64,000 nt of DNA from Pseudomonas sp. LP_7_YM (GCF_004364435.1 NZ_SOCT01000015.1:23015-87014), one strand, 5' to 3'; shown: positions 35,200 through 44,239, numbered from the stretch's first letter. The notes: a model not told the origin generated them from the letters alone. Numbers and translations: made by a program.

Positions 35200-36627
35200 A
35201 TGTCCGATGCTACTGAGCGTCTTTGGGGCGCACGGTTCAAATCCGGTCCAGCCGAGGCCATGGCCAACCTGTCTCGCTCTCCGAAAGCCTATTTCCGTTT
35301 GACGCCCTACGACGTTGCAGGCTCCAAGGCGCATGCCAATGAGCTCAATCGCGCAGGCTTGCTCGACGCAGAAGAAACCCAGCGCATCATTGCGGCCCTG
35401 ACCTCCATCGACGAGGATTTCGCAGCTGGCCAGGTCGAGCCGATCGCCGCCGACGAAGACGTGCATACCTTCATCGAGCGCCTGCTGACCGAACGCCTGG
35501 GAACATTGGGAGGCAAGCTGCGCGCCGGTCGTTCGCGCAACGATCAATCCGCCAACGACATGCGCCTGTTTCTACGTGACCAGGTCCGCGTACTGACCCT
35601 GGCCATTCTGGAGCTGCAAGACGCGCTGGTCAGTCAGGCCGAGCAGCATATCCACACCATCGCGCCAGGCTTCACTCATCTGCAGCAGGCACAACCGATT
35701 GTCTTCGCCCACCATTTGATGGCCCACGCTCAGGCGATTCACCGTGACATCCAGCGACTGCAGGATTTCGACAAACGTTTCAGCCTCTCGCCACTGGGGG
35801 CGGCTGCGCTGGCAGGCTCTGCCATTGCTCGCGACCCACAACGCTCGGCCGCCGAAATGGGCTACACCGGCCCGTGTGAAAACTCTATCGACGCGGTCGC
35901 CAGTCGCGACCACGTGGCCGAGTTCCTGTTCTGCTGCAGCATGCTGGGCATCAATATCTCGCGAATGGCCGAAGAGTTCTGCCTGTGGACCTCTCGGCAG
36001 TTCCGCTGGGTCGACCTGGACGATGGCTATGCCACCGGCAGCTCGATCATGCCGCAGAAAAAGAACCCCGATATCGCTGAACTGGCCCGCGGCAAGTCCG
36101 GTCGTCTGATCGGCTCGCTCACTGGCATGCTTTCGGTGCTCAAGGCTCAGCCCTTGTCCTACAACCGCGACTTGAGCGAAGACAAGCACGCAATCCTCGA
36201 CACCTTGGAAACCGTGCATCTGGTGCTGCCAGCCTTCGCCGGCATGGTCCGCACGATGACCGTTCGCACCGAGGAACTGCTGCGCCAGGCGCCCCTGGGT
36301 TTCACCCTGGCCACCGAAGTCGCTGACTGGCTGGCGGTGCGCGGCGTGCCGTTCAAGGAAGCTCACGAAATCACCGGGCAATTGGTGCAGCTGTGCGAGG
36401 CGCAGGACATCGGCCTCCAAGAGCTGACCCCGCAAATGCTTGCCCAGACTGACGCCCGCCTTACCCCGCAAGTGCTCGAAAGCCTGACCCTGGAAGCCGC
36501 CCTGGCGGCACGCAGCGGTTGGGGCGGAACCTCGCCGGTGCGCGTGGCCGAGCAGATCGAACGCTTTAAACATCAGTTGCGCGCTCAGCAAAGCTGGGCG
36601 AACGACTACGCCGGGCCACGAGGCTAA
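35200..36627 (+). CDS. Argininosuccinate-lyase-family C-N lyase in a catabolic operon
   Basis: 475 residues; ATG at 35200 with GGAGA seven bases upstream. The aspartase/fumarase fold with all three family regions: 'AGRSRNDQ' (109-116), 'FTHLQQAQP' with catalytic His160, and the mobile loop 'GSSIMPQKKNPD' (280-291). Such enzymes eliminate fumarate from an N-substituted aspartate: argininosuccinate for ArgH, ethylenediamine-disuccinate for EDDS lyase. Several stretches ('LGGKLRAGRSRNDQ', 'LWTSRQFRWVDLDDGYATGS') look more like actinobacterial ArgH than the biosynthetic Pseudomonas enzyme as I remember it (LHTGRSRNDQVATD). With transporter genes immediately downstream, I infer a catabolic paralogue and leave the symbol blank; a true second argH is the alternative. 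Confidence 0.85.
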   Translation: MSDATERLWGARFKSGPAEAMANLSRSPKAYFRLTPYDVAGSKAHANELNRAGLLDAEETQRIIAALTSIDEDFAAGQVEPIAADEDVHTFIERLLTERLGTLGGKLRAGRSRNDQSANDMRLFLRDQVRVLTLAILELQDALVSQAEQHIHTIAPGFTHLQQAQPIVFAHHLMAHAQAIHRDIQRLQDFDKRFSLSPLGAAALAGSAIARDPQRSAAEMGYTGPCENSIDAVASRDHVAEFLFCCSMLGINISRMAEEFCLWTSRQFRWVDLDDGYATGSSIMPQKKNPDIAELARGKSGRLIGSLTGMLSVLKAQPLSYNRDLSEDKHAILDTLETVHLVLPAFAGMVRTMTVRTEELLRQAPLGFTLATEVADWLAVRGVPFKEAHEITGQLVQLCEAQDIGLQELTPQMLAQTDARLTPQVLESLTLEAALAARSGWGGTSPVRVAEQIERFKHQLRAQQSWANDYAGPRG

Positions 36628-36646
36628 ATCAATGCCGGAGCAGCTC

Positions 36647-37528
36647 ATGGCAAACACGCAGATCCCGGGGGCCCCCGACGGGGCTCTTACTCCACTGGAA
36701 GCCAAGTACGACATCTCGGCGTACAAGGTCGTGCCGCGTCGTTACTACGGCCGCATCAGCGCCGCGGTCGTGATCGTCGTGCTACTGATCGGACTGGCCC
36801 AAGCCTTTGCCCACGGCAATATCGAATGGTCCTTCGTCAGTCAGTTCCTCACTGCCGAGTCGATCATGTTCGGTCTGCTCAACACCATCACCATGTCGAT
36901 TCTGGCCATGGTGCTCGGCGTCTTGCTGGGGGTGCTGGTGGCCGTGATGCGCATGTCTCAGAACCCGCTGCTGCGTTACGTGGCCCAGAGCTATACGTGG
37001 CTGTTCCGTGGCACGCCGCTGATCCTGCAGTTGCTGCTGTGGTTCAACCTGGCCCTGATCTTCCCGACGCTAGGCATCCCCGGCCTGATCGAATTCAAGA
37101 CAGTGGAAGTGATCACCCCGTTCGTGGCCGCGTTGCTGGGCCTGGGTATTAATCAGGGCGCGTACACCGCCGAAGTGGTCCGCGCCGGCCTCCTGTCGGT
37201 GGACAGCGGCCAGTACGAGGCAGCCAAATCCATTGGCATGCCACGTTTGCAGGCACTGCGCCGGATTATCCTGCCTCAGGCAATGCGCATCATCATTCCA
37301 CCGGTGAGCAACGAGTTCATCGGCATGGTGAAAATGACAAGTCTTGCCAGCGTGATTCAGTACTCGGAGCTGTTGCACAACGCACAGAACATCTACTACG
37401 CCAACGCCCGGGTCATGGAGCTGCTGATCGTTTCAGGCATCTGGTACCTGGCCGTGGTGACCGTTCTGACTTTCGCTCAAAGCAGGCTGGAGCGGCGGTT
37501 CGCACGCGGCGCCGGTAAACGCAATTGA
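36647..37528 (+). CDS. Polar amino-acid ABC transporter permease
   Basis: 293 residues from the ATG at 36647, chosen for GGAG six bases upstream over an ATG five codons earlier. HisM/GlnP-type permease with a long N-terminal cytoplasmic tail (about 40 residues), then five to six membrane segments. Conserved 'SYTWLFRGTPLILQLLLWF' and the EAA loop 'EAAKSIGMPRLQALRRIILP' are both present. It is the only permease in this operon, so it probably works as a homodimer with the ATPase at 37554 and the binding proteins at 38337 and 42401. Confidence 0.9.
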   Translation: MANTQIPGAPDGALTPLEAKYDISAYKVVPRRYYGRISAAVVIVVLLIGLAQAFAHGNIEWSFVSQFLTAESIMFGLLNTITMSILAMVLGVLLGVLVAVMRMSQNPLLRYVAQSYTWLFRGTPLILQLLLWFNLALIFPTLGIPGLIEFKTVEVITPFVAALLGLGINQGAYTAEVVRAGLLSVDSGQYEAAKSIGMPRLQALRRIILPQAMRIIIPPVSNEFIGMVKMTSLASVIQYSELLHNAQNIYYANARVMELLIVSGIWYLAVVTVLTFAQSRLERRFARGAGKRN

Positions 37529-37553
37529 GCCATCAGGCGCAAGGAGTCCTGTC

Positions 37554-38318
37554 ATGCGAAACATCGTAAAAGCCGTCGCAATGAATAAATTCTTCGGCGA
37601 GTTCCACGCGCTCAAGAACGTGGACCTTGAAATTCCTCACGGCGAAGTGCTGTGCATCATCGGCCCATCGGGTTCGGGCAAAAGTACCTTGCTGCGCTGT
37701 ATCAACCAGCTGGAGAAGATCGACCAGGGCGGCCTATGGGTCGATGACGAAATCCTCGGTTATCGCGCCGACGGTCACAGGCTGATTGAACTGAGCGATC
37801 AGCAGATCGCCCGTCAGCGCCTGAAAACCGGGATGGTGTTCCAGCGCTTCAATCTATTTGCCCACATGACCGTGCTGGAAAACATCATTGAGGGCCCCCG
37901 TCAGGTGCTGCGTCGTCCTTTGGAAGAATGTCGTGAGCTGGCGATGGAACTGCTGCGCCGGGTCGGCCTGGAAGCGAAGGCTGACGCTTACCCCATCGAG
38001 CTTTCAGGGGGCCAGCAGCAACGTGTCGCCATTGCCCGCGCATTGGCGATGCGCCCAAAGCTGATGCTGTTCGACGAGCCAACCTCCGCCCTGGACCCTG
38101 AGCTGGTGGGGGAGGTTTTGTCGGTCATGCGCGATCTGGCCAAGAGCGGCATGACGATGGTGGTCGTGACTCACGAGCTGGGCTTTGCTCGGGAAGTCGC
38201 CAGCCGCGTGGTGTTCATGGACGCAGGACAAATCATTGAAACCGGCTCGCCAGAAGCGGTGCTGATGAACCCGCGCAATGCGCGGACCCAGGACTTTATT
38301 TCTGCCGTTTTGAACTGA
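37554..38318 (+). CDS. Polar amino-acid ABC transporter ATPase
   Basis: 254 residues of the GlnQ/HisP type. Walker A GPSGSGKST, Q-loop 'MVFQRFNLFAHMTVLENI', signature LSGGQQQRVAIARAL, Walker B LMLFDEPTSALDPE, H-loop 'VVTHELGFAREVA'. The family's His/Gln-rich insertion is replaced by 'GYRADGHRLIELSDQQIARQ', which is common in Pseudomonas copies. It follows the permease by 25 bases. Confidence 0.92.
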   Translation: MRNIVKAVAMNKFFGEFHALKNVDLEIPHGEVLCIIGPSGSGKSTLLRCINQLEKIDQGGLWVDDEILGYRADGHRLIELSDQQIARQRLKTGMVFQRFNLFAHMTVLENIIEGPRQVLRRPLEECRELAMELLRRVGLEAKADAYPIELSGGQQQRVAIARALAMRPKLMLFDEPTSALDPELVGEVLSVMRDLAKSGMTMVVVTHELGFAREVASRVVFMDAGQIIETGSPEAVLMNPRNARTQDFISAVLN

Positions 38319-38336
38319 ACCCGCCCCGATTCGAGG

Positions 38337-39176
38337 ATGACCGATTTGAAACTTATCGCACTGACCGCCGCCATTTCCGCTCTTTTTTGCGCCTGCAGCT
38401 GGGCAGCCGACGCCCCTGTTTTGCCACAGGCCATCAAGGACAAAGGCTTCATTGCCGCGGGCATCATGCCCAACTATCCGCCCATGGATTTCAAGGACCC
38501 GGCCACCAACCAACTGACCGGCGTCGACTACGATCTGGGCATGGAAATGTCCAAGCGTCTGGGTATCGAATTTCGCTGGCAGGAAACCGCCTTCGAGCAG
38601 ATGGTCAGCGGCCTGGCGACCAACCGCATCGACATCGTGCTATCGGGCATGACCGACACTGCGGAACGGCAGAAGACCGTCGATTTCGTCGATTACTTCA
38701 GCACCGGCCCACAGTTCTACACCCTGGAAACCCAGAAGGAGCTGAAGGCGGCCAGTGACCTGTGCGGTAAGAAGGTCGGTACCAGCCGCCGTACGACCTT
38801 TCCGGTGGAAATCGCCAAATGGAGCGAGCAAAACTGCGAGGCCAAGGGCAAGCCGGCGATCACTGTGGTGGGCACTGAAGGCAGCGCCGACGCCCGCGCT
38901 CAACTGCGCCAGGCACGTCTGGATGCGGCCGTTCAGGGCAGTGAAACCCTTCCCTACATCCAGTCCCAGGAGCCAGGTGTTTTCAAAATCATTGGCGAAC
39001 CGCTGGCCCGCCAGTTGACCGGGCTGGGCGTGGCCAAGACCAATACCCCGCTGAGCGCCGCGATTGCCGCCACCCTCGACACCATGATCAAGGACGGCAG
39101 CTACCAGAAGATCCTCAAGAAGTGGGACCAGGAAGATGGCGCCGTGGCTCAGGCGCAAATCAACGGGGCGAAGTAA
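38337..39176 (+). CDS. Amino-acid ABC transporter substrate-binding protein, first copy
   Basis: 279 residues from the ATG at 38337; a TTG nine bases later is better spaced from GAGG and would give MKLIALTA. Signal peptide ending 'CSWAADA'. A type II periplasmic binding fold of the polar amino-acid family: 'GIMPNYPPMDFKDPATNQLT', 'FEQMVSGLATNRIDIVLSGM', 'TAERQKTVDFVDYFSTG' and 'LDAAVQGSETLPY'. The usual Arg for the ligand carboxylate is not unambiguous ('TSRRTTFPVE'). Its ligand is presumably the operon substrate. Confidence 0.88.
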   Translation: MTDLKLIALTAAISALFCACSWAADAPVLPQAIKDKGFIAAGIMPNYPPMDFKDPATNQLTGVDYDLGMEMSKRLGIEFRWQETAFEQMVSGLATNRIDIVLSGMTDTAERQKTVDFVDYFSTGPQFYTLETQKELKAASDLCGKKVGTSRRTTFPVEIAKWSEQNCEAKGKPAITVVGTEGSADARAQLRQARLDAAVQGSETLPYIQSQEPGVFKIIGEPLARQLTGLGVAKTNTPLSAAIAATLDTMIKDGSYQKILKKWDQEDGAVAQAQINGAK

Positions 39177-39251
39177 ACCGACCGCCAAGACTCCGGACGG
39201 ACCCGGACCTGCGATTCGTCTTTCTCATTGCGTTCAAAGCAGGACAACCCT

Positions 39252-40100
39252 ATGCATCGCACTAACGATCTGCGCTGGCCAGCCAATGCCCGCGCCAGCG
39301 TGGCACTGGCTTTCGATCTGGATGGGCCGACGGGGGCCGCGATGCTCGACGGCTCTATCTGGCACAAGCCTGAGTATTTCACCTTCGGCGGGTACGGCCC
39401 GTATCGCGCCTTGCCGCGCCTGCTGGACATGCTCAAGGAACATGCCACGCCCGCGACATTTTTCGTCCCGGCCTGGGTCGTCGAGAACTGGCCCAGGCAG
39501 TGTCAGGCGATCATCGAACAGGGTCATGAAGTCGCCTACCACGGTTATCGCCATGAGTCGTTTTTCGCCCTGGACCTTGCGCAACAGCGAGAGGTCATGA
39601 ACATCAGCGCCGACCTCTTCAAACGCCACCTGGGCATCGTCGCCACTGGCTTTCGCACCCCCTCGGGCGACTGGCACACAGAGACCCCGGCGCTGCTGAT
39701 GGAGTGCGGCGTCACCTATTCCAGCAGCATGCGCGGTGACGACCGCCCCTACTTCATAGAGGTACCCGGCAGCGCCAACGGCCTGGTGGAAATCCCTGGG
39801 CGCTGGGAGCTGGACGACTACGCCTCGCTGGCCTATACCCGCGGCCCGAATTACCCCTCAGGTCTTGATCGCATCGCCAGCTATGAGCAGACCCTGGACA
39901 ACTGGTGCCGGGAGTTCGACGGCACGTATCGCGAAGGCCTGTGCATGACCACCCTGTTCCACCCCAAGATCTCTGCCAAACCTGGGCGCATTGCACTGCT
40001 TGAGCGGTTTCTGGAGCACATGCACAGCAAAGCCGATGTCTGGTTCGCCACCTGCCACGACGTGGCGCAATTCTGGCTCAAGGAGCATGGTCATGACTGA
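39252..40100 (+). CDS. Polysaccharide-deacetylase-fold hydrolase (PuuE/cyclic-imide-hydrolase type), copy 1
   Basis: 282 residues from the ATG at 39252, with AGGAC eight bases upstream. NodB-type barrel without a signal peptide, so it acts in the cytoplasm and is unlikely to act on cell-wall sugars. Putative metal site: D22-x-D24 (ALAFDLDG) and H97-x3-H101 (YHGYRHE), as in cytoplasmic cyclic-amide hydrolases of this fold (allantoinase PuuE, cyclic imide hydrolase). Further 'FRTPSGDWHTET' and 'HPKISAKPGRI' segments are typical. Its stop overlaps the next paralogue by eight bases. I infer opening of a cyclic amide or imide, or deacylation, in the pathway. Confidence 0.82.
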   Translation: MHRTNDLRWPANARASVALAFDLDGPTGAAMLDGSIWHKPEYFTFGGYGPYRALPRLLDMLKEHATPATFFVPAWVVENWPRQCQAIIEQGHEVAYHGYRHESFFALDLAQQREVMNISADLFKRHLGIVATGFRTPSGDWHTETPALLMECGVTYSSSMRGDDRPYFIEVPGSANGLVEIPGRWELDDYASLAYTRGPNYPSGLDRIASYEQTLDNWCREFDGTYREGLCMTTLFHPKISAKPGRIALLERFLEHMHSKADVWFATCHDVAQFWLKEHGHD

Positions 40101-40998
40101 TGCCAAGCCCGTTTGGCCTGGGTCCTACCGTTGCGCGGTGGTCATCACCATCGACTACAACGATATCCACGGCATTCTTACTCAGGTGCCTGCGATGGCC
40201 GGGCGCGACAAAAGCCTTTCGGTATGGCGTTACGGGACCACCCGCGGAGTGCAGCGCGTGCTCGAGGTGCTGAGTGAGCAAAACATCCGCGCCAGCTGGT
40301 GCATTCCCGGCATCGTTGCCGAAGAAAACCCAAAGGTGGTCCGGGCCATCCATGCAGCCGGTCATGAGATCGCTTGCGCGGGCTATCGCCACGAAGACTT
40401 TTCCCTGCTCACCCTGGCCCAGCAGCGCGAATCGATACGTCGCGGTTGCGATGTGCTGGAACAAGTGACCGGCTTGCGCCCAAGCGGCTTCCGCGCGCCA
40501 GCGGGAAGCTACGCGCCGGGCCTGAGTGATGCTTTGTGCGCCGAAGGCATCACCTGGTCCTCTTCCTGGGCCGGGGACGATCTGCCCTACCTGCATCCTT
40601 GCACCCGGGCCGATGCCGCGCCGCTCGTTGAGCTGCCCCTGCACTGCGAGCTGGAAGACGAGCCTTACTTCGCCTTCAACCTGGCGCCTGCGGTGCCGGC
40701 CAGCCAGGCCCGTATCGGGTCCTATGCCGAAGTTCTGAAAAACTGGCAACAGGACTTTGCCGGCTTCCATCGCTTCGGCCTGTGCTACGTCATGCGCCTG
40801 CATCCAGAAATCCTCGGCACCGTGGGCCGCAGCGGCCTGCTGACGGAGCTGCTGAGCTGGCTCAAGGCCCAGCCCGATGTGTGGTTCGCCAGCGCCGAGG
40901 AAGTGGCCGACTGGTGGAGTGAAAACCACAGCCATCTGCCCGACGACCATCCGGCTGCTGTTTACACACGACATGCGCAGAGCCTGAACCATGACTGA
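40093..40998 (+). CDS. Polysaccharide-deacetylase-fold hydrolase, copy 2 (altered metal site)
   Basis: 301 residues from the ATG at 40093, with AGGAG seven bases upstream inside copy 1. It is a distant paralogue of copy 1 with the same fold: 'VVITIDYNDIHGI', 'FRAPAGSYAPGL', 'MRLHPEILGTVGRSGLL'. The first metal His is replaced by Ala96 ('CAGYRHED'), leaving H100; motif 1 is D21-Y-N-D24. This suggests a different metal dependence, as in metal-free PuuE, or a regulatory or structural partner for copy 1 in a hetero-oligomer. Overlaps mark both neighbours. Confidence 0.82.
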   Translation: MTDAKPVWPGSYRCAVVITIDYNDIHGILTQVPAMAGRDKSLSVWRYGTTRGVQRVLEVLSEQNIRASWCIPGIVAEENPKVVRAIHAAGHEIACAGYRHEDFSLLTLAQQRESIRRGCDVLEQVTGLRPSGFRAPAGSYAPGLSDALCAEGITWSSSWAGDDLPYLHPCTRADAAPLVELPLHCELEDEPYFAFNLAPAVPASQARIGSYAEVLKNWQQDFAGFHRFGLCYVMRLHPEILGTVGRSGLLTELLSWLKAQPDVWFASAEEVADWWSENHSHLPDDHPAAVYTRHAQSLNHD

Positions 40999-42352
40999 TG
41001 CCCAACGCACCCTCAGCCAGTTCATCTGCCATAGCGCTTACCGCGACTTGCCCGGCCCGTTGGTCGAGAAAGCCAAACGTCATCTGCTCGATACCCTTGG
41101 CGCCGCACTGGCCGGTGCCAATGCCGACCTGACACAACGCTGCCTGCGCGCCCTGCAAACCTGCGAAGCGCCCGGCCCATCTGCTATCTGGGGCAGTGCC
41201 GGCGGTTTGTCGCCGCGTAATGCCGCCCTCGTCAACGGTGTGGCCTCGCATGCGCTTGAGCTGGACGATGCCGGAGGCTGCGATCACTCAGGCGCCGTGG
41301 TTGTGCCTGCCATGCTTGCGGTGTTGCCGTTGTGCGATCCGATGCCCAATGGGCAGGAACTGATCCACGCCATGGTTCTGGGCTACGACATCGCCCGACG
41401 CGTGCTGGAAGCCTGCGGCGGTTACTCGCCGCACAATGAAGCCGGCTGGCATTCCACCGGCACTTGCGGGGTGTTCGGTGCCGCTGCCGCCTGCGCCCGC
41501 CTGCTAAAACTCGACGAGTCACAGACCGTTAGTGCATTGGGTTTGGCGGCAAGCATGAGCGGCGGCTTGTGGGCGTTCATCCACGATGGCACCGACAGTA
41601 AGAAACTGCATGCCGGACGCCCCGCTGAAGGTGGTGTGCTCGCGGCGCTGCTGGCAAGGCAAGGTGTCACCGGCCCAGGACAGGTGTTCGAGGACGTATG
41701 GGGGGGATTTTTCAAGACGCTGGCCGGTCACAGCGCACAGCCCCAGGCGCTGACCGAAGATTTGGGCCAGGTGTGGAAACTGGCGCGCTGCTCGATCAAG
41801 CCCTATGCCGCCTGTCGCGGCACTCACTCGGGAATCGACGCCATCGGCGATCTGCTCGGCCAGCTGAATGTCGGCGCCGAGGACGTCGAGTCGATTGACA
41901 TCAACGCCAGTGCCTTTCTGGTCGGCATGTGCTCAGGCGTCGATACGCGCACCCTTGCCGCCGCACAAATGAGCCTGCCCTACGCGCTGGCCGTGCGCTG
42001 TCTGCGTGGTCATGCGGGGCTGGACGCCTACGAAGAACATGAACGGCGATCTCCCCGGATACTCGACTTCATGAGCCGCATTCAGATGCACACCAATCAC
42101 GAACTTGCTGCGCTGGACGAGCCGTTCGTTACCTTACACACCCGTGACGGCCGGCAGGCCACTCGACAGGTCAAGACGCCGCTGGGCGGCCCGCTCAACC
42201 CTGTCAGCGATGCGCAACTGCTGGAAAAATTCCAATCACTGGCAGGCCGTGCATTGCCAGCCACGCAAGTCGGGCAACTGGCCGACCTGTGCCTGAATCT
42301 GGAACAGGAACAAAACCTGCAACCGCTGTTGGACCTGTTGCGCTTCACGTGA
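40991..42352 (+). CDS. MmgE/PrpD-family protein (possible epimerase)
   Basis: 453 residues, full length for the family. Motifs: 'ALELDDAGGCDHSGAVVVPA' (the LDD..H active-site region), 'GWHSTGTCGVFGAAAACARL', 'DGTDSKKLHAGRPAEGGVLA' and 'IKPYAACRGTHSGIDA'. Known members include 2-methylcitrate dehydratase (PrpD), cis-aconitate decarboxylase and iminodisuccinate epimerase. Placed next to an ArgH-like lyase, the epimerase activity is the most attractive, since iminodisuccinate breakdown uses just these two enzyme types; this is inference. No prpB or prpC is nearby, which argues against methylcitrate metabolism. The start overlaps the deacetylase stop. Confidence 0.85.
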   Translation: MTDAQRTLSQFICHSAYRDLPGPLVEKAKRHLLDTLGAALAGANADLTQRCLRALQTCEAPGPSAIWGSAGGLSPRNAALVNGVASHALELDDAGGCDHSGAVVVPAMLAVLPLCDPMPNGQELIHAMVLGYDIARRVLEACGGYSPHNEAGWHSTGTCGVFGAAAACARLLKLDESQTVSALGLAASMSGGLWAFIHDGTDSKKLHAGRPAEGGVLAALLARQGVTGPGQVFEDVWGGFFKTLAGHSAQPQALTEDLGQVWKLARCSIKPYAACRGTHSGIDAIGDLLGQLNVGAEDVESIDINASAFLVGMCSGVDTRTLAAAQMSLPYALAVRCLRGHAGLDAYEEHERRSPRILDFMSRIQMHTNHELAALDEPFVTLHTRDGRQATRQVKTPLGGPLNPVSDAQLLEKFQSLAGRALPATQVGQLADLCLNLEQEQNLQPLLDLLRFT

Positions 42353-42400
42353 AGCCTCTGCCCTCATCCCCTGAACGCAATGACGCAAGGAACTTAAATC

Positions 42401-43237
42401 ATGCTGGATCTGAGCAAGAAGACCGTAGTGATGCTCAAGCGTGGAGTGCTCGCCGTCACCCTGGCGACCTGTTGCACCTCGGTGCTGGCAGCGGCCTCCC
42501 GAGACTCGTTGATCGTTGGTGTAGAGGCAACCTATCCGCCGATGTCTTATCGTGATCCGGCGACCAACAAAAGCGTGGGTTTCAACATCGACCTGTTTGA
42601 GGCGCTGGGCAACGCAATGAAGGTCAGGGTCAAGCTTGAGGAAATGAGCTTCGAACAGTTGACCAGCAGCTTGAGTACCGGACGCATCGACGTGATCGGC
42701 ACTGCGATCACCGATCTTGCGAAACGCAGAACCGACATGACGTTCGTCGACTACCTGCAGACCGGCGCGCAGATGTTCACGTCAATCAAGAACACCGGCG
42801 CCGGCTCAACCCCCGAAAGCTTCTGTGGCAAGGCTATAGGCACGCCTCGTACCACCAACTACTACCCGGAAGTCATGGCTTGGAACGACAGCAACTGCGT
42901 GAAGGCCGGTAAGGCTGCAGCGACCATTCAAGGCACGGCGGGTGCATCGGCTTCGCGTCTGGACCTGCAACAGGATCGTCTGGCGGCGGTGGTGCTTGGG
43001 CCTGAGTATGTCAAATATCTGATGAGCCAGGAGCCCAATACCTATGTACTGATCGGCCAGCCATTATCGACCCACCATTTCGGTTTTGCTGTCGCAAAAC
43101 ACAATAGCGAAGTGCGCGACGAACTGACCAAGGGGCTGCAGATTTTGATCAATGACGGCACCTATCAGGCGATTCTGAAGAAGTGGAATCTTGAGAGCCA
43201 GGCCATCAGTCAGGTCATGGTCGACGGCGGTCAGTAA
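42401..43237 (+). CDS. Amino-acid ABC transporter substrate-binding protein, second copy
   Basis: 278 residues; ATG at 42401 with AGGA upstream. Signal peptide ending near residue 31 ('CCTSVLAAAS'), with an early 'Cys-Cys' that is not a standard lipobox. Same family as the protein at 38337 ('GVEATYPPMSYRDPATNKSV', 'FEQLTSSLSTGRIDVIGTAI', 'LGPEYVKYLMSQEP'). Two binding proteins served by one permease and ATPase suggest uptake of more than one ligand, perhaps two stereoisomers or an open and a cyclic form. Confidence 0.88.
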   Translation: MLDLSKKTVVMLKRGVLAVTLATCCTSVLAAASRDSLIVGVEATYPPMSYRDPATNKSVGFNIDLFEALGNAMKVRVKLEEMSFEQLTSSLSTGRIDVIGTAITDLAKRRTDMTFVDYLQTGAQMFTSIKNTGAGSTPESFCGKAIGTPRTTNYYPEVMAWNDSNCVKAGKAAATIQGTAGASASRLDLQQDRLAAVVLGPEYVKYLMSQEPNTYVLIGQPLSTHHFGFAVAKHNSEVRDELTKGLQILINDGTYQAILKKWNLESQAISQVMVDGGQ

Positions 43238-43255
43238 CGGTCTGGGGAGTACGGC

Positions 43256-44239
43256 ATGAAAGTGGTGGTTTTCGAGCAGGTTGGCGGCCCGGAGGTACTG
43301 CACCTGGTGGAGCGTCCCGAGCCCCATCCGGCAGCAGGCCAGGTGCTGATCGACGTCCAGGGCACCGCGCTCAACTACGCCGACCTGTTGCAAAGGCGCG
43401 GCAGCTACGTGATGAAGACTGACGGCCAGATCCATTTGGGCATCGAATGCTCGGGGATCATCACGCAATTAGGGACCGGGGTCAGTGGCTGGAAAGCAGG
43501 CGACAAGGTCTGTGCCCTATTGGCGGGCGGCGGTTATGGGGAGCGAGTCTGTGTGCCGGCCACCCAGTTGCTGCCCTGCCCGGAGGGCGTCCCGTTGCTA
43601 CACGCCGCTGCCCTGCCGGAAGCCGCCTGCACGTTGTGGTCGAATCTGGGTGACATCGCACGCCTGCAGCGTGGTGAAACGGTGTTGATCCACGGTGGGG
43701 CGGGCGGGGTTGGTTCGCTGGCCGTTCAATGGGCTCATTGCTGGGGCGCGCGGGTGCTGACCACCGCAGGTTCGCCGGAAAAGCTGCGCCGCAGCGAGGC
43801 GTTTGGGGCCGATGCGGCCATCGATTACCGCCATGAGGATTTCGTCGAGGCGGTACAGCGCCTGACCGACGGACGCGGGGTCGATGTGATCCTCGACAAC
43901 ATGGGAGCCGAGTACCTGGCCCGCAATATCGATGCCCTGGCAACAGACGGACGTATCGTCATGATCGGCCTGCAGAGTGGTCGGGAAGCATCGATCCATC
44001 TGGGCAAGATGATGAGCAAACGCGCAACGCTGCATACCACTTCACTGCGTGACCGCTCAGTCGCCGCCAAACAGGCCATTGTTGCAGGCGTATTGCAGAA
44101 CATCTGGCCGCACCTCAATAGCGGCCGTATGCACCCGGTGATAGACCGTGTGTTTGCGCTGAGCGATGTCGCGGCTGCGCACGCCTACATGGAGACGGGC
44201 AATCATGTGGGCAAGATAGTGCTCGACGTGAAGCGCTGA
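43256..44239 (+). CDS. Quinone-oxidoreductase-like zinc-less medium-chain dehydrogenase
   Basis: 327 residues. MDR-family NADPH enzyme: N-terminal GroES-like domain ('VGGPEVLHLVERPEPHPA') and a Rossmann domain with 'HGGAGGVGSLAVQWAHCWGA' and 'VDVILDNMGAEYL'. The structural and catalytic zinc Cys sets of alcohol dehydrogenases are absent, which fits quinone/enone reductases (QorB/PIG3 group). Its likely job is reduction of an enone-like or quinone intermediate, or a protective role. It follows the binding protein by 18 bases and is the last gene of the operon. Confidence 0.87.
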   Translation: MKVVVFEQVGGPEVLHLVERPEPHPAAGQVLIDVQGTALNYADLLQRRGSYVMKTDGQIHLGIECSGIITQLGTGVSGWKAGDKVCALLAGGGYGERVCVPATQLLPCPEGVPLLHAAALPEAACTLWSNLGDIARLQRGETVLIHGGAGGVGSLAVQWAHCWGARVLTTAGSPEKLRRSEAFGADAAIDYRHEDFVEAVQRLTDGRGVDVILDNMGAEYLARNIDALATDGRIVMIGLQSGREASIHLGKMMSKRATLHTTSLRDRSVAAKQAIVAGVLQNIWPHLNSGRMHPVIDRVFALSDVAAAHAYMETGNHVGKIVLDVKR

